This document shows, in pieces, positions 36,578 to 45,781 of a stretch of DNA of 64,000 bases. The notes under the pieces were generated by a model. The model was not told the DNA's origin and made no database searches. It worked only from the letters and a program-made list of their open reading frames with translations. How positions within the stretch are numbered: the first letter of the stretch is position 1; the number at the start of each line of letters is the position of its first letter. This DNA comes from Cellulomonas fimi (lineage in GTDB: Bacteria; Actinomycetota; Actinomycetes; Actinomycetales; Cellulomonadaceae): assembly GCF_012952065.1 (NCBI RefSeq), contig NZ_JABCJJ010000018.1, forward strand, positions 1 to 64,000, read 5' to 3'. The position numbers and the translations under genes were made by a program.

Positions 36578-37530
36578 GAGCGGCCCATCAGGCGGCGGAC
36601 CGCGCGCAGCGGCCGAGTCACCCGCCACGAGAGCGTGCTGTGGGTGGCGTCGATCTCTGCCCGCAGCGCCTCGATCTCCCGCTGGAGGACCGGCACCACG
36701 GCGTTGTTGCGCGTCTCGTCGAGCTCGCTCCAGTACTCGAGCGCCTCGGCCCGCCAGCGGCGCAGCTCGCCCAGGAGCTCGTCGCGCTGGCCGAGGAGCT
36801 CACCCACCTTCTGCGCGGCCTGGTGCGCCTCCGCGTCCACGAAGTCGTCGAGCGCGAACGCAGGGAAGGACAGCACCTCTCGCAGCTCGTCGGCCTTCTC
36901 GCTGCTGACGTAGAAGCGCGACAGCCCGTCGAACAGGCAGAATTCGTAGCCCGCGCCGAGGACGATGTCCTCCCACTCGTGATGGGTCGGCTCGGTGGTG
37001 AGCGGCGCCGTGGCCTCGATGACGAGGACCCAGGGTCGCCAGACCGACAGGTCGATGCTCTCGAGCACCGTCCGTTCGGCCCCCTCCGTGTCGACCACCA
37101 GGAAGTGGATCGGCCGGCCGCCCCAGCCCTCGCGCTCGAGGACCGTGTCGAGCCGCACGGCCCGCACCTCGATGTCGGTGTGCGACCAGCCCAGGCCCGC
37201 GTGCTTGTCGCTCACGGCGTCGACCAGGGTCGACAGGCCGGTGTCTGAGATCTCGTGCAGCACGACGCTCTCGACGTCGGCGCTCGTCACCGCGGCCTGG
37301 ACGAGGGTGTCGCGAGGCCGCTCGGCCCGGTGGAGATCCGCGAAGGACCCGACCGGCTCGACCGTGATCCCGCTCCAGCCGCGGTCGTAGAACGCCCGCG
37401 TGATCGAGTGATCGCGCGGGTGGTTCGCGCCCACCTCGACGTACCGACCGTGCGGCACTCGGCCGAGGGCGCGCCAGAGGACCACGTCCTCACGATTCTG
37501 GGCATAGGAGACGAACACGGGGTCGGCCAC
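36574..37530 (-). CDS. FkbM family methyltransferase with C-terminal coiled coil
   Basis: 318 aa. Residues about 1-215 form an FkbM-type SAM methyltransferase: YVEVGANHPRDHSITRAFYDRGW (glycine-rich SAM loop) and FLVVDTEGAERTVLESID. Residues about 215-300 are a charged, heptad-like helix (VGELLGQRDELLGELRRWRAEA), probably a coiled coil for oligomerisation or docking with the glycosyltransferases encoded downstream. The GTG start is supported by a -10 exactly 6 nt before it. FkbM enzymes O-methylate sugars and antibiotics, so this one probably methylates the glycan built by the two GT4 enzymes in its operon. Confidence 0.9.
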   Translation of the reverse strand: MADPVFVSYAQNREDVVLWRALGRVPHGRYVEVGANHPRDHSITRAFYDRGWSGITVEPVGSFADLHRAERPRDTLVQAAVTSADVESVVLHEISDTGLSTLVDAVSDKHAGLGWSHTDIEVRAVRLDTVLEREGWGGRPIHFLVVDTEGAERTVLESIDLSVWRPWVLVIEATAPLTTEPTHHEWEDIVLGAGYEFCLFDGLSRFYVSSEKADELREVLSFPAFALDDFVDAEAHQAAQKVGELLGQRDELLGELRRWRAEALEYWSELDETRNNAVVPVLQREIEALRAEIDATHSTLSWRVTRPLRAVRRLMGRS

Positions 37531-37536
37531 CGAGGA

Positions 37537-37542
37537 ATCATA
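37537..37542 (-). promoter_or_regulatory. -10 element for the FkbM-GT4-GT4 operon, leaderless
   Basis: Minus-strand TATGAT, the best -10 match of this class in the window, then 6 nt and GTG 37530. Confidence 0.65.
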
Positions 37543-37618
37543 GGGCGGAGGCCACCGCGGCGCGGTCGGGGTCGGCCCTCGCGGCCGGTGGTGCCGGTCC
37601 CGGCCCGGTAGGGTGAAC

Positions 37619-37624
37619 CGACCC
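37619..37624 (+). promoter_or_regulatory. candidate -10 for the gmd operon
   Basis: TAGGGT 26 nt before ATG 37651. The leader holds GAGGAA as ribosome site. It is divergent from the FkbM promoter in a 120-nt gap. Confidence 0.5.
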
Positions 37625-37650
37625 GGACGGACCCCAACCACCGAGGAACC

Positions 37651-38637
37651 ATGCCCCGCGCACTCATCACCGGAATCACCGGCCAGGACGGCCTCTACCT
37701 GTCCGAGCTCCTGCTCTCCAAGGGGTATGAGGTCTTCGGCCTGATCCGCGGGCAGAACAACCCGAAGCTCGAGCTCGTGCGGACCACGGTGCCGGACGTG
37801 AAGCTCCTCACCGGCGACCTGACCGACCTGTCGAGCCTCCTGCGGGCGCTCGAGGTGGCGAAGCCGGACGAGGTCTACAACCTCGGCGCGATCTCGTTCG
37901 TCGCGTACTCGTGGGAGAACGCGTCGCTGACGACGGACGTGACGGGCAAGGGCGTGCTCAACATGCTCGAGGCCGTGCGCCTGTACTCGCACGACGACCC
38001 GACCAAGGTCCGCTTCTACCAGGCCTCGAGCTCGGAGATGTTCGGCAAGGTTCAGGAGGTCCCGCAGCGCGAGTCGACGCTGCTGTGGCCGCGGTCGCCG
38101 TACGGCGTGGCCAAGGTATTCGGCCACTACATGACGATCAACTACCGCGAGTCGTATGGCATGCACGCCTCGTCGGGCATCCTCTTCAACCACGAGTCGC
38201 CGCGCCGCGGCCCCGAGTTCGTGACGCGCAAGGTGACCCAGGCGGTCGCCCGCATCAAGCTCGGCCTGCAGGACTCCATCGTCATGGGCAACCTCGACGC
38301 GAAGCGCGACTGGGGCTTCGCGGGCGACTACGTCGAGGCCATGTGGCTCATGCTCCAGCAGGACGAGGCGGACGACTACGTCGTCGCGACGGGCGAGACG
38401 CACTCGATCCGCGAGCTGCTCGACGTCGCGTTCTCGCACGTGGGGATCGACGACTGGGAGGGCTACGTCACGCAGGACGCGCGGTTCATGCGTCCCGCGG
38501 AGGTCGAGCTGCTCATCGGTGACCCGACCAAGGCGCGCGAGAAGCTCGGCTGGGCGCCGAAGGTCGACTTCCCTGAGCTGGTCCGCATGATGGTCGCCAA
38601 CGACCTCGAGGAGCAGCGGGCGCAGGCTGGTCGGTGA
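37651..38637 (+). CDS. gmd: GDP-mannose 4,6-dehydratase
   Basis: NADP-dependent extended SDR, 328 aa, forming GDP-4-keto-6-deoxy-D-mannose from GDP-mannose. Motifs are [28 protein letters not shown], the catalytic region QASSSEMFG and Tyr-x3-Lys [14 protein letters not shown], then [12 protein letters not shown] and [10 protein letters not shown], all characteristic of GMD. It begins a GTGA-coupled operon with a second family member and a GT2-GT4 fusion, so the product sugar (6-deoxy-D-mannose series) is probably used by that enzyme. Confidence 0.94.
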   Translation: MPRALITGITGQDGLYLSELLLSKGYEVFGLIRGQNNPKLELVRTTVPDVKLLTGDLTDLSSLLRALEVAKPDEVYNLGAISFVAYSWENASLTTDVTGKGVLNMLEAVRLYSHDDPTKVRFYQASSSEMFGKVQEVPQRESTLLWPRSPYGVAKVFGHYMTINYRESYGMHASSGILFNHESPRRGPEFVTRKVTQAVARIKLGLQDSIVMGNLDAKRDWGFAGDYVEAMWLMLQQDEADDYVVATGETHSIRELLDVAFSHVGIDDWEGYVTQDARFMRPAEVELLIGDPTKAREKLGWAPKVDFPELVRMMVANDLEEQRAQAGR

Positions 38638-39605
38638 GCCGCATGCCGACCGTGCTGATCACCGGTGTGACCGGTCAGGACGGCACGATCCTCGCGGAAC
38701 GGCTCGTCGCCGAGGGCGCGGACGTGCACGGGCTCGTGCGGCTGCGCGAGGAGCTCTCGGTCGGCGTGCCCGGGGTCGAGCTCCACCTCGGTGACCTGAC
38801 CGGGCGCGACGCCGTCGGTGGGCTGGTCCGTGAGCTCGCGCCCGACGAGGTGTACAGCCTCGGGGGCATCAGCTCGGTCGGCTTCTCGTGGGAGCACCCG
38901 GTCCTGACCGGCGCGGTGAGCGGGCTCGGCGCGGTCACGGTGTTCGAGGCGGCGTACGCCGCGCAGCAGGCGACCGGGCGCGACGTCCGCGTGGTCCAGG
39001 CGTCGAGCGCCGAGATCTTCGGCGAGCCCGACCGGACGCCGCAGGACGAGTCGACGTCGGTGCGCCCGATCAACCCCTACGGCGCCGCCAAGGCGTACGC
39101 GCACCAGATGGCGGCGGTCTACCGCTCGCGCGGTCTGTTCGTCGCCTCGTGCATCCTGTACAACCACGAGTCGCCGCTGCGCCCGGAGGCTTTCGTCACG
39201 CGCAAGATCACGAGCGGTGCCGCGCGCATCGCCGCGGCGGGCGCGGGCGTGCTGTCGCTGGGGAACCTCGACGCGCGCCGCGACTGGGGCTGGGCGCCCG
39301 ACTACGTCGACGCGATGGTCCGTGCGGCGCGCCACGACACCGCCTCCGACTACGTGGTCGCGACCGGCCGCACCCACTCGGTCGCCGACTTCGTCGAGGC
39401 GGCGTTCCGCCGGGCCGGGATCGAGGACTGGCGCTCGCACGTGCAGGTGGATCCGGCGTTCGTCCGGCCGGTCGACGCCTACGAGATGGTCGGGAACGCG
39501 AGCAAGGCGCGCGACGAGCTGGGCTGGGAGGCGACGGTGACGTTCGAGGAGCTCGTGGCCCGCATGGTCGACCACGACGTCGCGCTGCTGGGGACGCCGT
39601 CGTGA
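38634..39605 (+). CDS. GDP-mannose 4,6-dehydratase family SDR, possible GDP-4-keto-6-deoxymannose reductase
   Basis: 323 aa, start GTG 38634 (overlaps gmd by 4 nt); MPTVLITG begins at codon 4. It keeps [58 protein letters not shown] and [14 protein letters not shown], so it is a clear relative of GMD. It differs in the substrate loop after the nucleotide-binding half. A GMD followed by a reductase (RMD type) would give GDP-D-rhamnose. A second dehydratase or an epimerase is also possible; the exact step cannot be fixed from sequence alone. Confidence 0.8.
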   Translation: MSRMPTVLITGVTGQDGTILAERLVAEGADVHGLVRLREELSVGVPGVELHLGDLTGRDAVGGLVRELAPDEVYSLGGISSVGFSWEHPVLTGAVSGLGAVTVFEAAYAAQQATGRDVRVVQASSAEIFGEPDRTPQDESTSVRPINPYGAAKAYAHQMAAVYRSRGLFVASCILYNHESPLRPEAFVTRKITSGAARIAAAGAGVLSLGNLDARRDWGWAPDYVDAMVRAARHDTASDYVVATGRTHSVADFVEAAFRRAGIEDWRSHVQVDPAFVRPVDAYEMVGNASKARDELGWEATVTFEELVARMVDHDVALLGTPS

Positions 39606-42121
39606 CTGGGGACCGGACCGCACCGGTGCCGCCGCCGACCCGCGAGGGCGTCGTCTCGGTCGTCGTGGTGAACTACCGCGGCGCCGAGGACACGATCACG
39701 TGCCTGCGCTCGTTCGCCGACGTCGACTGGCCCAAGGACCGGCTCGAGCTGATCGTCGTCGAGAATGCCTCGGGCGACGACTCGGCCGACCGGATCCGCG
39801 CGGCGCTGCCGCACGTGCGGCTCGTCGAGGCGGGCGCCAACACGGGCTTCGCCGGTGGCTGCAACCTCGGCGTGAGCCACGCGACCGGTGAGTTCGTGGC
39901 CTTCCTCAACAACGACGCGCGTCCCGACCCGGGCTGGATCTCCGCCGCCGTCCAGTCGCTGCGCTCGGACCGGCGCATCGGGTCGGTGGCCTCGAAGGTG
40001 CTCGACTGGGACGGCGAGCTGATCGACTACGTCGACGGCTCGATGACCTGGTTCGGCATGGGGTACAAGCGCGAGGTCGAGCGCCCCGACACCGGGGAGT
40101 GGGACGAGCCGAAGGACGTGCTGTTCGGCACCGGCGCCGCGATGTTCGTGCGGACGGACGTGTACCGCGAGGTCGGCGGCTTCGACGAGCGCTTCTTCAT
40201 GTTCTACGAGGACGTGGACCTCGGCTGGCGGCTCAACCTGCTGGGCTGGACGGTCCGGTACGAGCCCCGCTCGGTCGCGTACCACAAGCACCACGTGACG
40301 ATGAAGAAGTTCGGCAGCTACCGCGAGAGCTACCTGCTCGAGCGCAACGCGCTCCTCGCGATGTACAAGAACTACGACGACGCGTCGCTGGCCCGGGCGC
40401 TGCCCGCCGCGATGGCCCTCGCGGTGCGCCGGTCGGTCGCGCGGACCGGCCTCGACGCCTCGATGCTCGACCTCCAGCTGTCACCCGGCGGGGACGACGT
40501 CGGCACGGTCGAGGTCGAGAAGATGGCCCTCACGGGCCCGCTCGCGATCGACTACTTCATCGAGCAGCTGCCGTCGCTCACCGAGACCCGGCGCGAGCTC
40601 CAGGCCCGGCGCCGCCGCAGCGACCGCGAGCTGCTGCCGCTGTTCCGGACCGCCCTCGAGCCCGCGTACGGCATGCCGAGCTACCTCGAGGCGCACCGCT
40701 CGCTGGTCGAGGCGTTCGGGATCGCGGACCACTTCACCTCGCGCCAGCGCATCCTCGTCGTCACCGGCGAGCCGCTGCTCGAGCGGATGGCCGGGCCGGC
40801 GATCCGGGCGTGGGAGATCGCCAAGTCGCTCGCCCCGGAGCACGACGTCCGGCTCGTGTCCACCAACGGCGTCAAGGTCACGCACCCGGACTTCGCCGTC
40901 GAGCACGCCGCGGGCCGCACGCTGCGCGAGGCCACCGACTGGGCGGACGTGATCATCTTCCAGGGCTTCCTGCTCGACCAGGCGCCGTGGCTGCGGACGA
41001 GCGGCAAGATCCTCGTCGCCGACGTCTACGACCCGATGCACCTCGAGCAGCTCGAGCAGGCCAAGGACCTCGGCCCGGCGGGCCGCGAGCTGTCGGTCCG
41101 CGAGACGACGCGCGTGCTCAACGATCAGCTGCGCCGCGCCGACTTCCTGCTGTGCGCGTCCGAGAAGCAGCGGGACTTCTGGCTCGGTCAGCTCGCGGGC
41201 CAGGGCCGCGTCAACCCGGTCGTCTACGACGAGGACGCGAGCCTGGACTCGCTCATCGCCGTCGTGCCGTTCGGCATCGCGGACGAGCCGCCGACGCAGG
41301 CGCGCCATGCCATCCGCGGCACCGTCGACGGGATCTCCGCGACCGACAAGGTGATCCTCTGGGGCGGCGGGATCTACAACTGGTTCGACCCGCTCACGCT
41401 GCTGCGCGCGGTCGACCGGCTCCGCGTCCGGCACCCCGAGGTCCGGCTGTACTTCATGGGGCTCAAGCACCCGAACCCCGACGTGCCCGACATGAGGATC
41501 GCCTGGGAGACCCAGCAGCTCAGCGACCGGCTCGGCCTGACGGGCACGCACGTGTTCTTCAACGAGGGGTGGGTGCCGTACGCCGAGCGGGCGGACTACC
41601 TGCTCGACGCCGATCTCGGCGTCTCGACCCACTTCCAGCACATCGAGACCGCCTTCAGCTTCCGGACCCGCATCCTCGACTACCTGTGGGCGTCGCTACC
41701 GATCGTCGCGACCGAGGGTGACACCTTCGGGACCCTGATCGCCGCGCACGGGCTCGGACGGGTCGTGCCGGCCGAGGACGTCGAGGCCCTCGAGCGTGCG
41801 CTCGAGGAGATGCTCTACGACGACGCGGCGGCCGAGGCGGCTCGGACCAACGTGCGGGAGTTCGCGGCCGGCTACGTCTGGTCGAAGGCGCTCGAGCCGC
41901 TCGTGGCGTTCTGCCGCAGCCCGCGGCGCGCGGCGGACCTGGCGGTCGAGCTCGAGGAACCGCAGACGCCGCTCCGCACGCACCCGAGCCCGCCGACCAG
42001 CATCCGGGGCGACCTCGCGCTCGCGAGGCAGTACCTGGCCGAGGGCGGGGTCGGCGAGCTCACGCGGCGCGCGAGCGGGCGGATCCGCAAGACGATCGGG
42101 CTCGGTTCGACACCGTCATGA
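39602..42121 (+). CDS. bifunctional glycosyltransferase, GT2 fused to GT4-like
   Basis: 839 aa from GTG 39602 (GTGA with the preceding gene). Residues about 18-260 are a GT2 domain: VVVVNYRGAEDTI, VVENASGDDS, FLNNDARPDP and FFMFYEDVDLGWRL. A helical linker follows (about 260-380). Residues about 382-790 form a GT-B/GT4-like domain beginning ILVVTGEPLLERMAGPAIRA, with VILWGGGIYNWFDPLTLLRA and STHFQHIETAFSFRTRILDY in place of the standard E-x7-E segment. Such fusions can add two sugars in turn. The GMD-type genes in the same operon suggest a deoxyhexose donor. Confidence 0.88.
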   Translation: MTGDRTAPVPPPTREGVVSVVVVNYRGAEDTITCLRSFADVDWPKDRLELIVVENASGDDSADRIRAALPHVRLVEAGANTGFAGGCNLGVSHATGEFVAFLNNDARPDPGWISAAVQSLRSDRRIGSVASKVLDWDGELIDYVDGSMTWFGMGYKREVERPDTGEWDEPKDVLFGTGAAMFVRTDVYREVGGFDERFFMFYEDVDLGWRLNLLGWTVRYEPRSVAYHKHHVTMKKFGSYRESYLLERNALLAMYKNYDDASLARALPAAMALAVRRSVARTGLDASMLDLQLSPGGDDVGTVEVEKMALTGPLAIDYFIEQLPSLTETRRELQARRRRSDRELLPLFRTALEPAYGMPSYLEAHRSLVEAFGIADHFTSRQRILVVTGEPLLERMAGPAIRAWEIAKSLAPEHDVRLVSTNGVKVTHPDFAVEHAAGRTLREATDWADVIIFQGFLLDQAPWLRTSGKILVADVYDPMHLEQLEQAKDLGPAGRELSVRETTRVLNDQLRRADFLLCASEKQRDFWLGQLAGQGRVNPVVYDEDASLDSLIAVVPFGIADEPPTQARHAIRGTVDGISATDKVILWGGGIYNWFDPLTLLRAVDRLRVRHPEVRLYFMGLKHPNPDVPDMRIAWETQQLSDRLGLTGTHVFFNEGWVPYAERADYLLDADLGVSTHFQHIETAFSFRTRILDYLWASLPIVATEGDTFGTLIAAHGLGRVVPAEDVEALERALEEMLYDDAAAEAARTNVREFAAGYVWSKALEPLVAFCRSPRRAADLAVELEEPQTPLRTHPSPPTSIRGDLALARQYLAEGGVGELTRRASGRIRKTIGLGSTPS

Positions 42122-42131
42122 ACGATGCGGG

Positions 42132-44651
42132 TCAGGCCGGGGCGGCGGTCCGGCGGATCTCTTCGAGCCGGGTGGCGATCGCGCGCCCGGCGGTCTCGGC
42201 GGAGTGCCGTACAGCGATGTCCTCGGCCGCCTGCGCGCCACGGCGCGCGGCGAGCGCAGGCGCGTCGACCACCTGACGCATGAGCGCCGCCGCGGCGTCG
42301 AGGTCGGGATCGGCCCAGCGGCCCCCGAGAGGGTAGGGCTCGGCATCGGCGGGGATCGTCACCGGGCTCCAGGGCACCAGGAAGCTGTTGTCCTCGTCCA
42401 TGAACTGCAGATTGCCGGAGTACCGCGTCGCGATGACCGGCTTCCCGAGCGCCATCGCCTCCGCCATGCTCAGCCCGAGGCCCTCGGCACGGTGCAAGGA
42501 GATGTAGCAGTCGGCAAGGGCGGTCAGCGCGTCGCGGTCCCCGGCGTCGAGGTATCCCTCCATCAGCATCACGTCCGGCTCGCGGGCGGCGCGCAGCCGG
42601 AGCCGTTCGGCGTCGGGTATGCGACGGTCGGCGTTGATCGTCTTGATGACCAGAGACGGCCCCTCACCCGGGGCGAACGACCGGCGGAACGCGTCGATCA
42701 GGCCTAGGGGGTTCTTCCGCTCGAGCGTGCTGAGGTGGTCGAAGCTGAAGAGGAAGACGAAGCCCTCCGGGAGGCCGAGTGAGTCGCGCGTCGCGTCCGG
42801 ACGTGGGCGCGGCGACGGCATCGGGGGAGTCATCGTGACGACCGGCTTGGTGGTGTGCGGCGCGAGCGCGTCGCGGATGAAGTCGGTGGCGCTCCAGACT
42901 TCGTCGACCACCCCGAATGCTGGGTGCATCGACGCGGGGAACTCCTCGACCTCCCAGTACCACATGCCGATCCGGTAACCGGCTCGTACGTCGGCGGGCA
43001 GGTGCTCGACCGCGTCCGCGACCAGGTCGGCGTTGACGCAGACGAGTGTCGTGTCGAACGTCCGGTCGCCGACGATCGCCGTGAAGGTCGCGTCCTGCCG
43101 GCTCTGCACGTGGCGCGAGACGGCCACATCCCGGTGCGGCACGTCGACGGCGTCGAGGGCGCGGATGACGAGCCGAGCCGACTCACCCACGCCGAGCTCG
43201 CCACGCAGGTAGCCCACCACGTTCAGACCAGGGGTCAGGCGGGATCGCTGCGCGGCGTCGGCCGACTCGGTCTCCGAGGCGGCGTCGCCGGCCCAGTCCG
43301 GGCCGGCGGCTCCGGCGTGTGCTGCGTCGTCCCCGACGCCGCCGGCGCGCCGCGACACGGCGCTCCGGACCGCGCGACCGAGGACGCCACGGACGCCGCG
43401 CACCGCGCGGCGGCCCAGGTCGATCGACGCGTGGTGCGACTCGCGGCTCCCCGCCGCAGCGAGGGAGGCGTCCAGGAGCCCGGCGTCGATCCCCTCCTCA
43501 TGGCGTCCGTGCCGATCGGCCCACGCGAGCAGTGCGGGACTGTCCCTCCCCGGCACGTCAGGGAACGCCTGCTGCAGGTCGCGGCGCACCGACCTGACCC
43601 CCGCGAGGTAGCGGCTGACCTCTCCGCCGGGCCGTCCCAGCGCGGGCTCGGCCAACCACGCCCGGAACGCGGCGGCTGTGTCTGGGTCGAACGGGTCAGG
43701 CGGCGCCATCTCGGAGCCGACCGCCGCAGCGTCGATGCCCGTCCGGTACGCCGCACGCAGGGCCGGCGTCACGAGTGGGCCGGCCGCGATCCGCCGAAAC
43801 GCCCCGGGGCAAGCCGACGCCCGGCGTGCCAGCAGCTCCGCCCCGTGGTCGGCGCAGATCTCAGCGAGCACGGGATGCTCGCTGAGCAACGCGCGAGGCA
43901 CCCCGGCGCGGGCCGGGTCGATCACCCAGGGCCGGTCGGGGTCGAACCCGCGGAGGTCGACGAGCTGCACGGGGGCCCCGTCCGCTGTGATGCCGCCGTA
44001 CGTCGCGGTCAGCTCGGTACCCGGCCCGACCGTCCACGCAGAGACGACTCGCAACGGTGCCGGCTGCGTGACCGGCAGGAGCTGGTCGAGCCACGGCACA
44101 GCGGCGGTGTCTCGCGAGCATCGCTGCGCCCATCGCGAGAGCACCTCTCGCCCTGCGCGGGCGGCGGCCACGACGCCGTCGTCCAGTGCCCCGGCCCGCG
44201 CCGCGTCGTCGGGGCTCGGCGTGCGGCCGTCGTCGGGCACGGGATGCGGGGCCCGCGGCTGGGCCGTTGTGCCTTCGGCGAGCGCGCGCTGCACGAGCGC
44301 GTCAAGGCGTCCGACCACCCGGAACCCCGGGTCGAGGAGCACGACGACGTCGCGCGTCCCGAGCAGGTGCTGCAGCAGGCGGGGGCGCAGCCAGGCCCTG
44401 AAGGCCGTGTCGTCGAGGTACAGCGCCTTTCGGTGCAGCTCGTCGGGAGCCAGCCCCAGCTCATGCAGGCCCACGACCCGGATCCGGGAGCTCTTCGTCT
44501 CGGCGGGCAACGCCGTGTCGACGTCGAGCAGCGTGACCGTCGTCTCCGGGTGGACGTCGAGCACGGTGCGCGCCAGCACCAGCGCCGCGGCGACGTCCGA
44601 GCCGCGCACCACGCTGCTGACGTGGAACTCGGCGGCCGGCTGGGCGGTCAT
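42132..44651 (-). CDS. large GT4 glycosyltransferase with unusual N-terminal half
   Basis: 839 aa. Residues about 470-839 are a GT4 domain: LNVVGYLRGELGVGESARLV, FLFSFDHLSTLERKNPLGLI and HRAEGLGLSMAEAMALGKP (E-x7-E). Residues about 1-330 begin FHVSSVVRGSDVAAALVLA and contain ALYLDDTAFRAWLRP and DVVVLLDPGFRVVGRLDALV, which looks like a GT-A-type nucleotide-sugar fold with a weak DXD site; I cannot name the family. A low-complexity linker joins the halves. It is the last gene of the DUF2142-GT4-GT4 run (ATGA overlap), and its stop is 10 nt from that of the opposing fusion gene. Confidence 0.86.
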   Translation of the reverse strand: MTAQPAAEFHVSSVVRGSDVAAALVLARTVLDVHPETTVTLLDVDTALPAETKSSRIRVVGLHELGLAPDELHRKALYLDDTAFRAWLRPRLLQHLLGTRDVVVLLDPGFRVVGRLDALVQRALAEGTTAQPRAPHPVPDDGRTPSPDDAARAGALDDGVVAAARAGREVLSRWAQRCSRDTAAVPWLDQLLPVTQPAPLRVVSAWTVGPGTELTATYGGITADGAPVQLVDLRGFDPDRPWVIDPARAGVPRALLSEHPVLAEICADHGAELLARRASACPGAFRRIAAGPLVTPALRAAYRTGIDAAAVGSEMAPPDPFDPDTAAAFRAWLAEPALGRPGGEVSRYLAGVRSVRRDLQQAFPDVPGRDSPALLAWADRHGRHEEGIDAGLLDASLAAAGSRESHHASIDLGRRAVRGVRGVLGRAVRSAVSRRAGGVGDDAAHAGAAGPDWAGDAASETESADAAQRSRLTPGLNVVGYLRGELGVGESARLVIRALDAVDVPHRDVAVSRHVQSRQDATFTAIVGDRTFDTTLVCVNADLVADAVEHLPADVRAGYRIGMWYWEVEEFPASMHPAFGVVDEVWSATDFIRDALAPHTTKPVVTMTPPMPSPRPRPDATRDSLGLPEGFVFLFSFDHLSTLERKNPLGLIDAFRRSFAPGEGPSLVIKTINADRRIPDAERLRLRAAREPDVMLMEGYLDAGDRDALTALADCYISLHRAEGLGLSMAEAMALGKPVIATRYSGNLQFMDEDNSFLVPWSPVTIPADAEPYPLGGRWADPDLDAAAALMRQVVDAPALAARRGAQAAEDIAVRHSAETAGRAIATRLEEIRRTAAPA

Positions 44652-45781
44652 GCGAGGGCCTCACGGTAGGCGGCCGTGGTGAGCTCCCCGGCGCGCGCCC
44701 ACGAGAACCCGGCCGCCCGGGCCAGCGAGGCTGCGTGCAGCCGTCCGCGGTCGGGTCCGGTGGCTCGGAGGAGCGCCGTGGCTAGCTCGTCGGGGTCCCG
44801 TGGATCGATGAGCAGGGCGGCGTCGCCGGTGACCTCGGCCATCGACGTGTCGCGTGAGGTGACGACGGGAACGCCGTGCGCCATCGCCTCCAGCACCGGC
44901 ATGCCGAAGCCTTCCCACAGCGAGGGGAAGCAGAACGCGTCCGCGCCGGCGTATGCGAGCTGGAGGTCCGCCCAGCTCAGGTGACCGAGCCGGTGCACCC
45001 GCTCGGCCGACGTCGCGGTCCGGGGTCGGTCGGCCCCGCCGTCGCCCCAGCCGGCGGGTCCGACGAGAACCAGGTCCAGGTCGTCGCGCTCTGCCGCGAC
45101 ACGCGTGAACGCGTCCAGCAGCCCGCCGAGGTTCTTGCGCGGCTCGTGCGTGCCGCACCACAGGACGTACGGCCGGCTCAGGCCGTGCTCCGCGCGGAAC
45201 GCGGCGAGCGCACCCGGCTCCGCGGGCGCGATCCGGACACCGTGCGGCACGACCCGGATCTGTCGCGCGTCGATCCCAGCCGCAACGCAGTCGGCCGCCG
45301 TGACCTGCGACGGTACGACGACCACAGCCGCCTCGGCCCGGACCCGCTCGAGCGCACGCCTGAAGAACCGCACTCCGCGCGGTGTGAAGTGCGAGGGATC
45401 GCGCTGGAACGCCAGGTCGTGGACCGTGACGACAAGCGGCTGGCGCGTGGGCGGGATCGCCCACGTGGTGGCGTGCACGACCTCGAGACCTCGGACGCTC
45501 CACTCGGGCCGCGGCATACCGAGCGTGTTCCACGACCGGTAGAGCAGCCCGCGCGGCAGGCCGAGCGAGCGCATCTCGACTGGGGGCTTCTCGCCCGCCG
45601 GCGCCTCCCGGTGAAGGGCGGTCAGCCCGAGAGGCGCGACGTCCGGGCGCGCGCCGAGCGCTCGCAGCAGCTCGATGATGTACGTGCCGGAGCCACCCGG
45701 TACGCGCTGCCAGCACTGCTCGACGGTCAGGCCGACCCCGAGCGCCCCTGTCTGCGTGGCGCTCATGCGTGCCGCGGTCAC
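44648..45781 (-). CDS. GT4 family glycosyltransferase
   Basis: 377 aa. The N-terminal domain reads GVGLTVEQCWQRVPGGSGTY, with VTVHDLAFQRDPSHFTPRG. The C-terminal domain has YVLWCGTHEPRKNLGGLLDAF and E-x7-E WEGFGMPVLEAMAHGVP. GTG 45781 gives a GTGA overlap with the DUF2142 gene; ATG 45766 is an alternative. The HDL...TPRG pattern resembles mannosyl or rhamnosyl transferases of surface glycans. The donor is not determinable. Confidence 0.9.
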   Translation of the reverse strand: MTAARMSATQTGALGVGLTVEQCWQRVPGGSGTYIIELLRALGARPDVAPLGLTALHREAPAGEKPPVEMRSLGLPRGLLYRSWNTLGMPRPEWSVRGLEVVHATTWAIPPTRQPLVVTVHDLAFQRDPSHFTPRGVRFFRRALERVRAEAAVVVVPSQVTAADCVAAGIDARQIRVVPHGVRIAPAEPGALAAFRAEHGLSRPYVLWCGTHEPRKNLGGLLDAFTRVAAERDDLDLVLVGPAGWGDGGADRPRTATSAERVHRLGHLSWADLQLAYAGADAFCFPSLWEGFGMPVLEAMAHGVPVVTSRDTSMAEVTGDAALLIDPRDPDELATALLRATGPDRGRLHAASLARAAGFSWARAGELTTAAYREALA

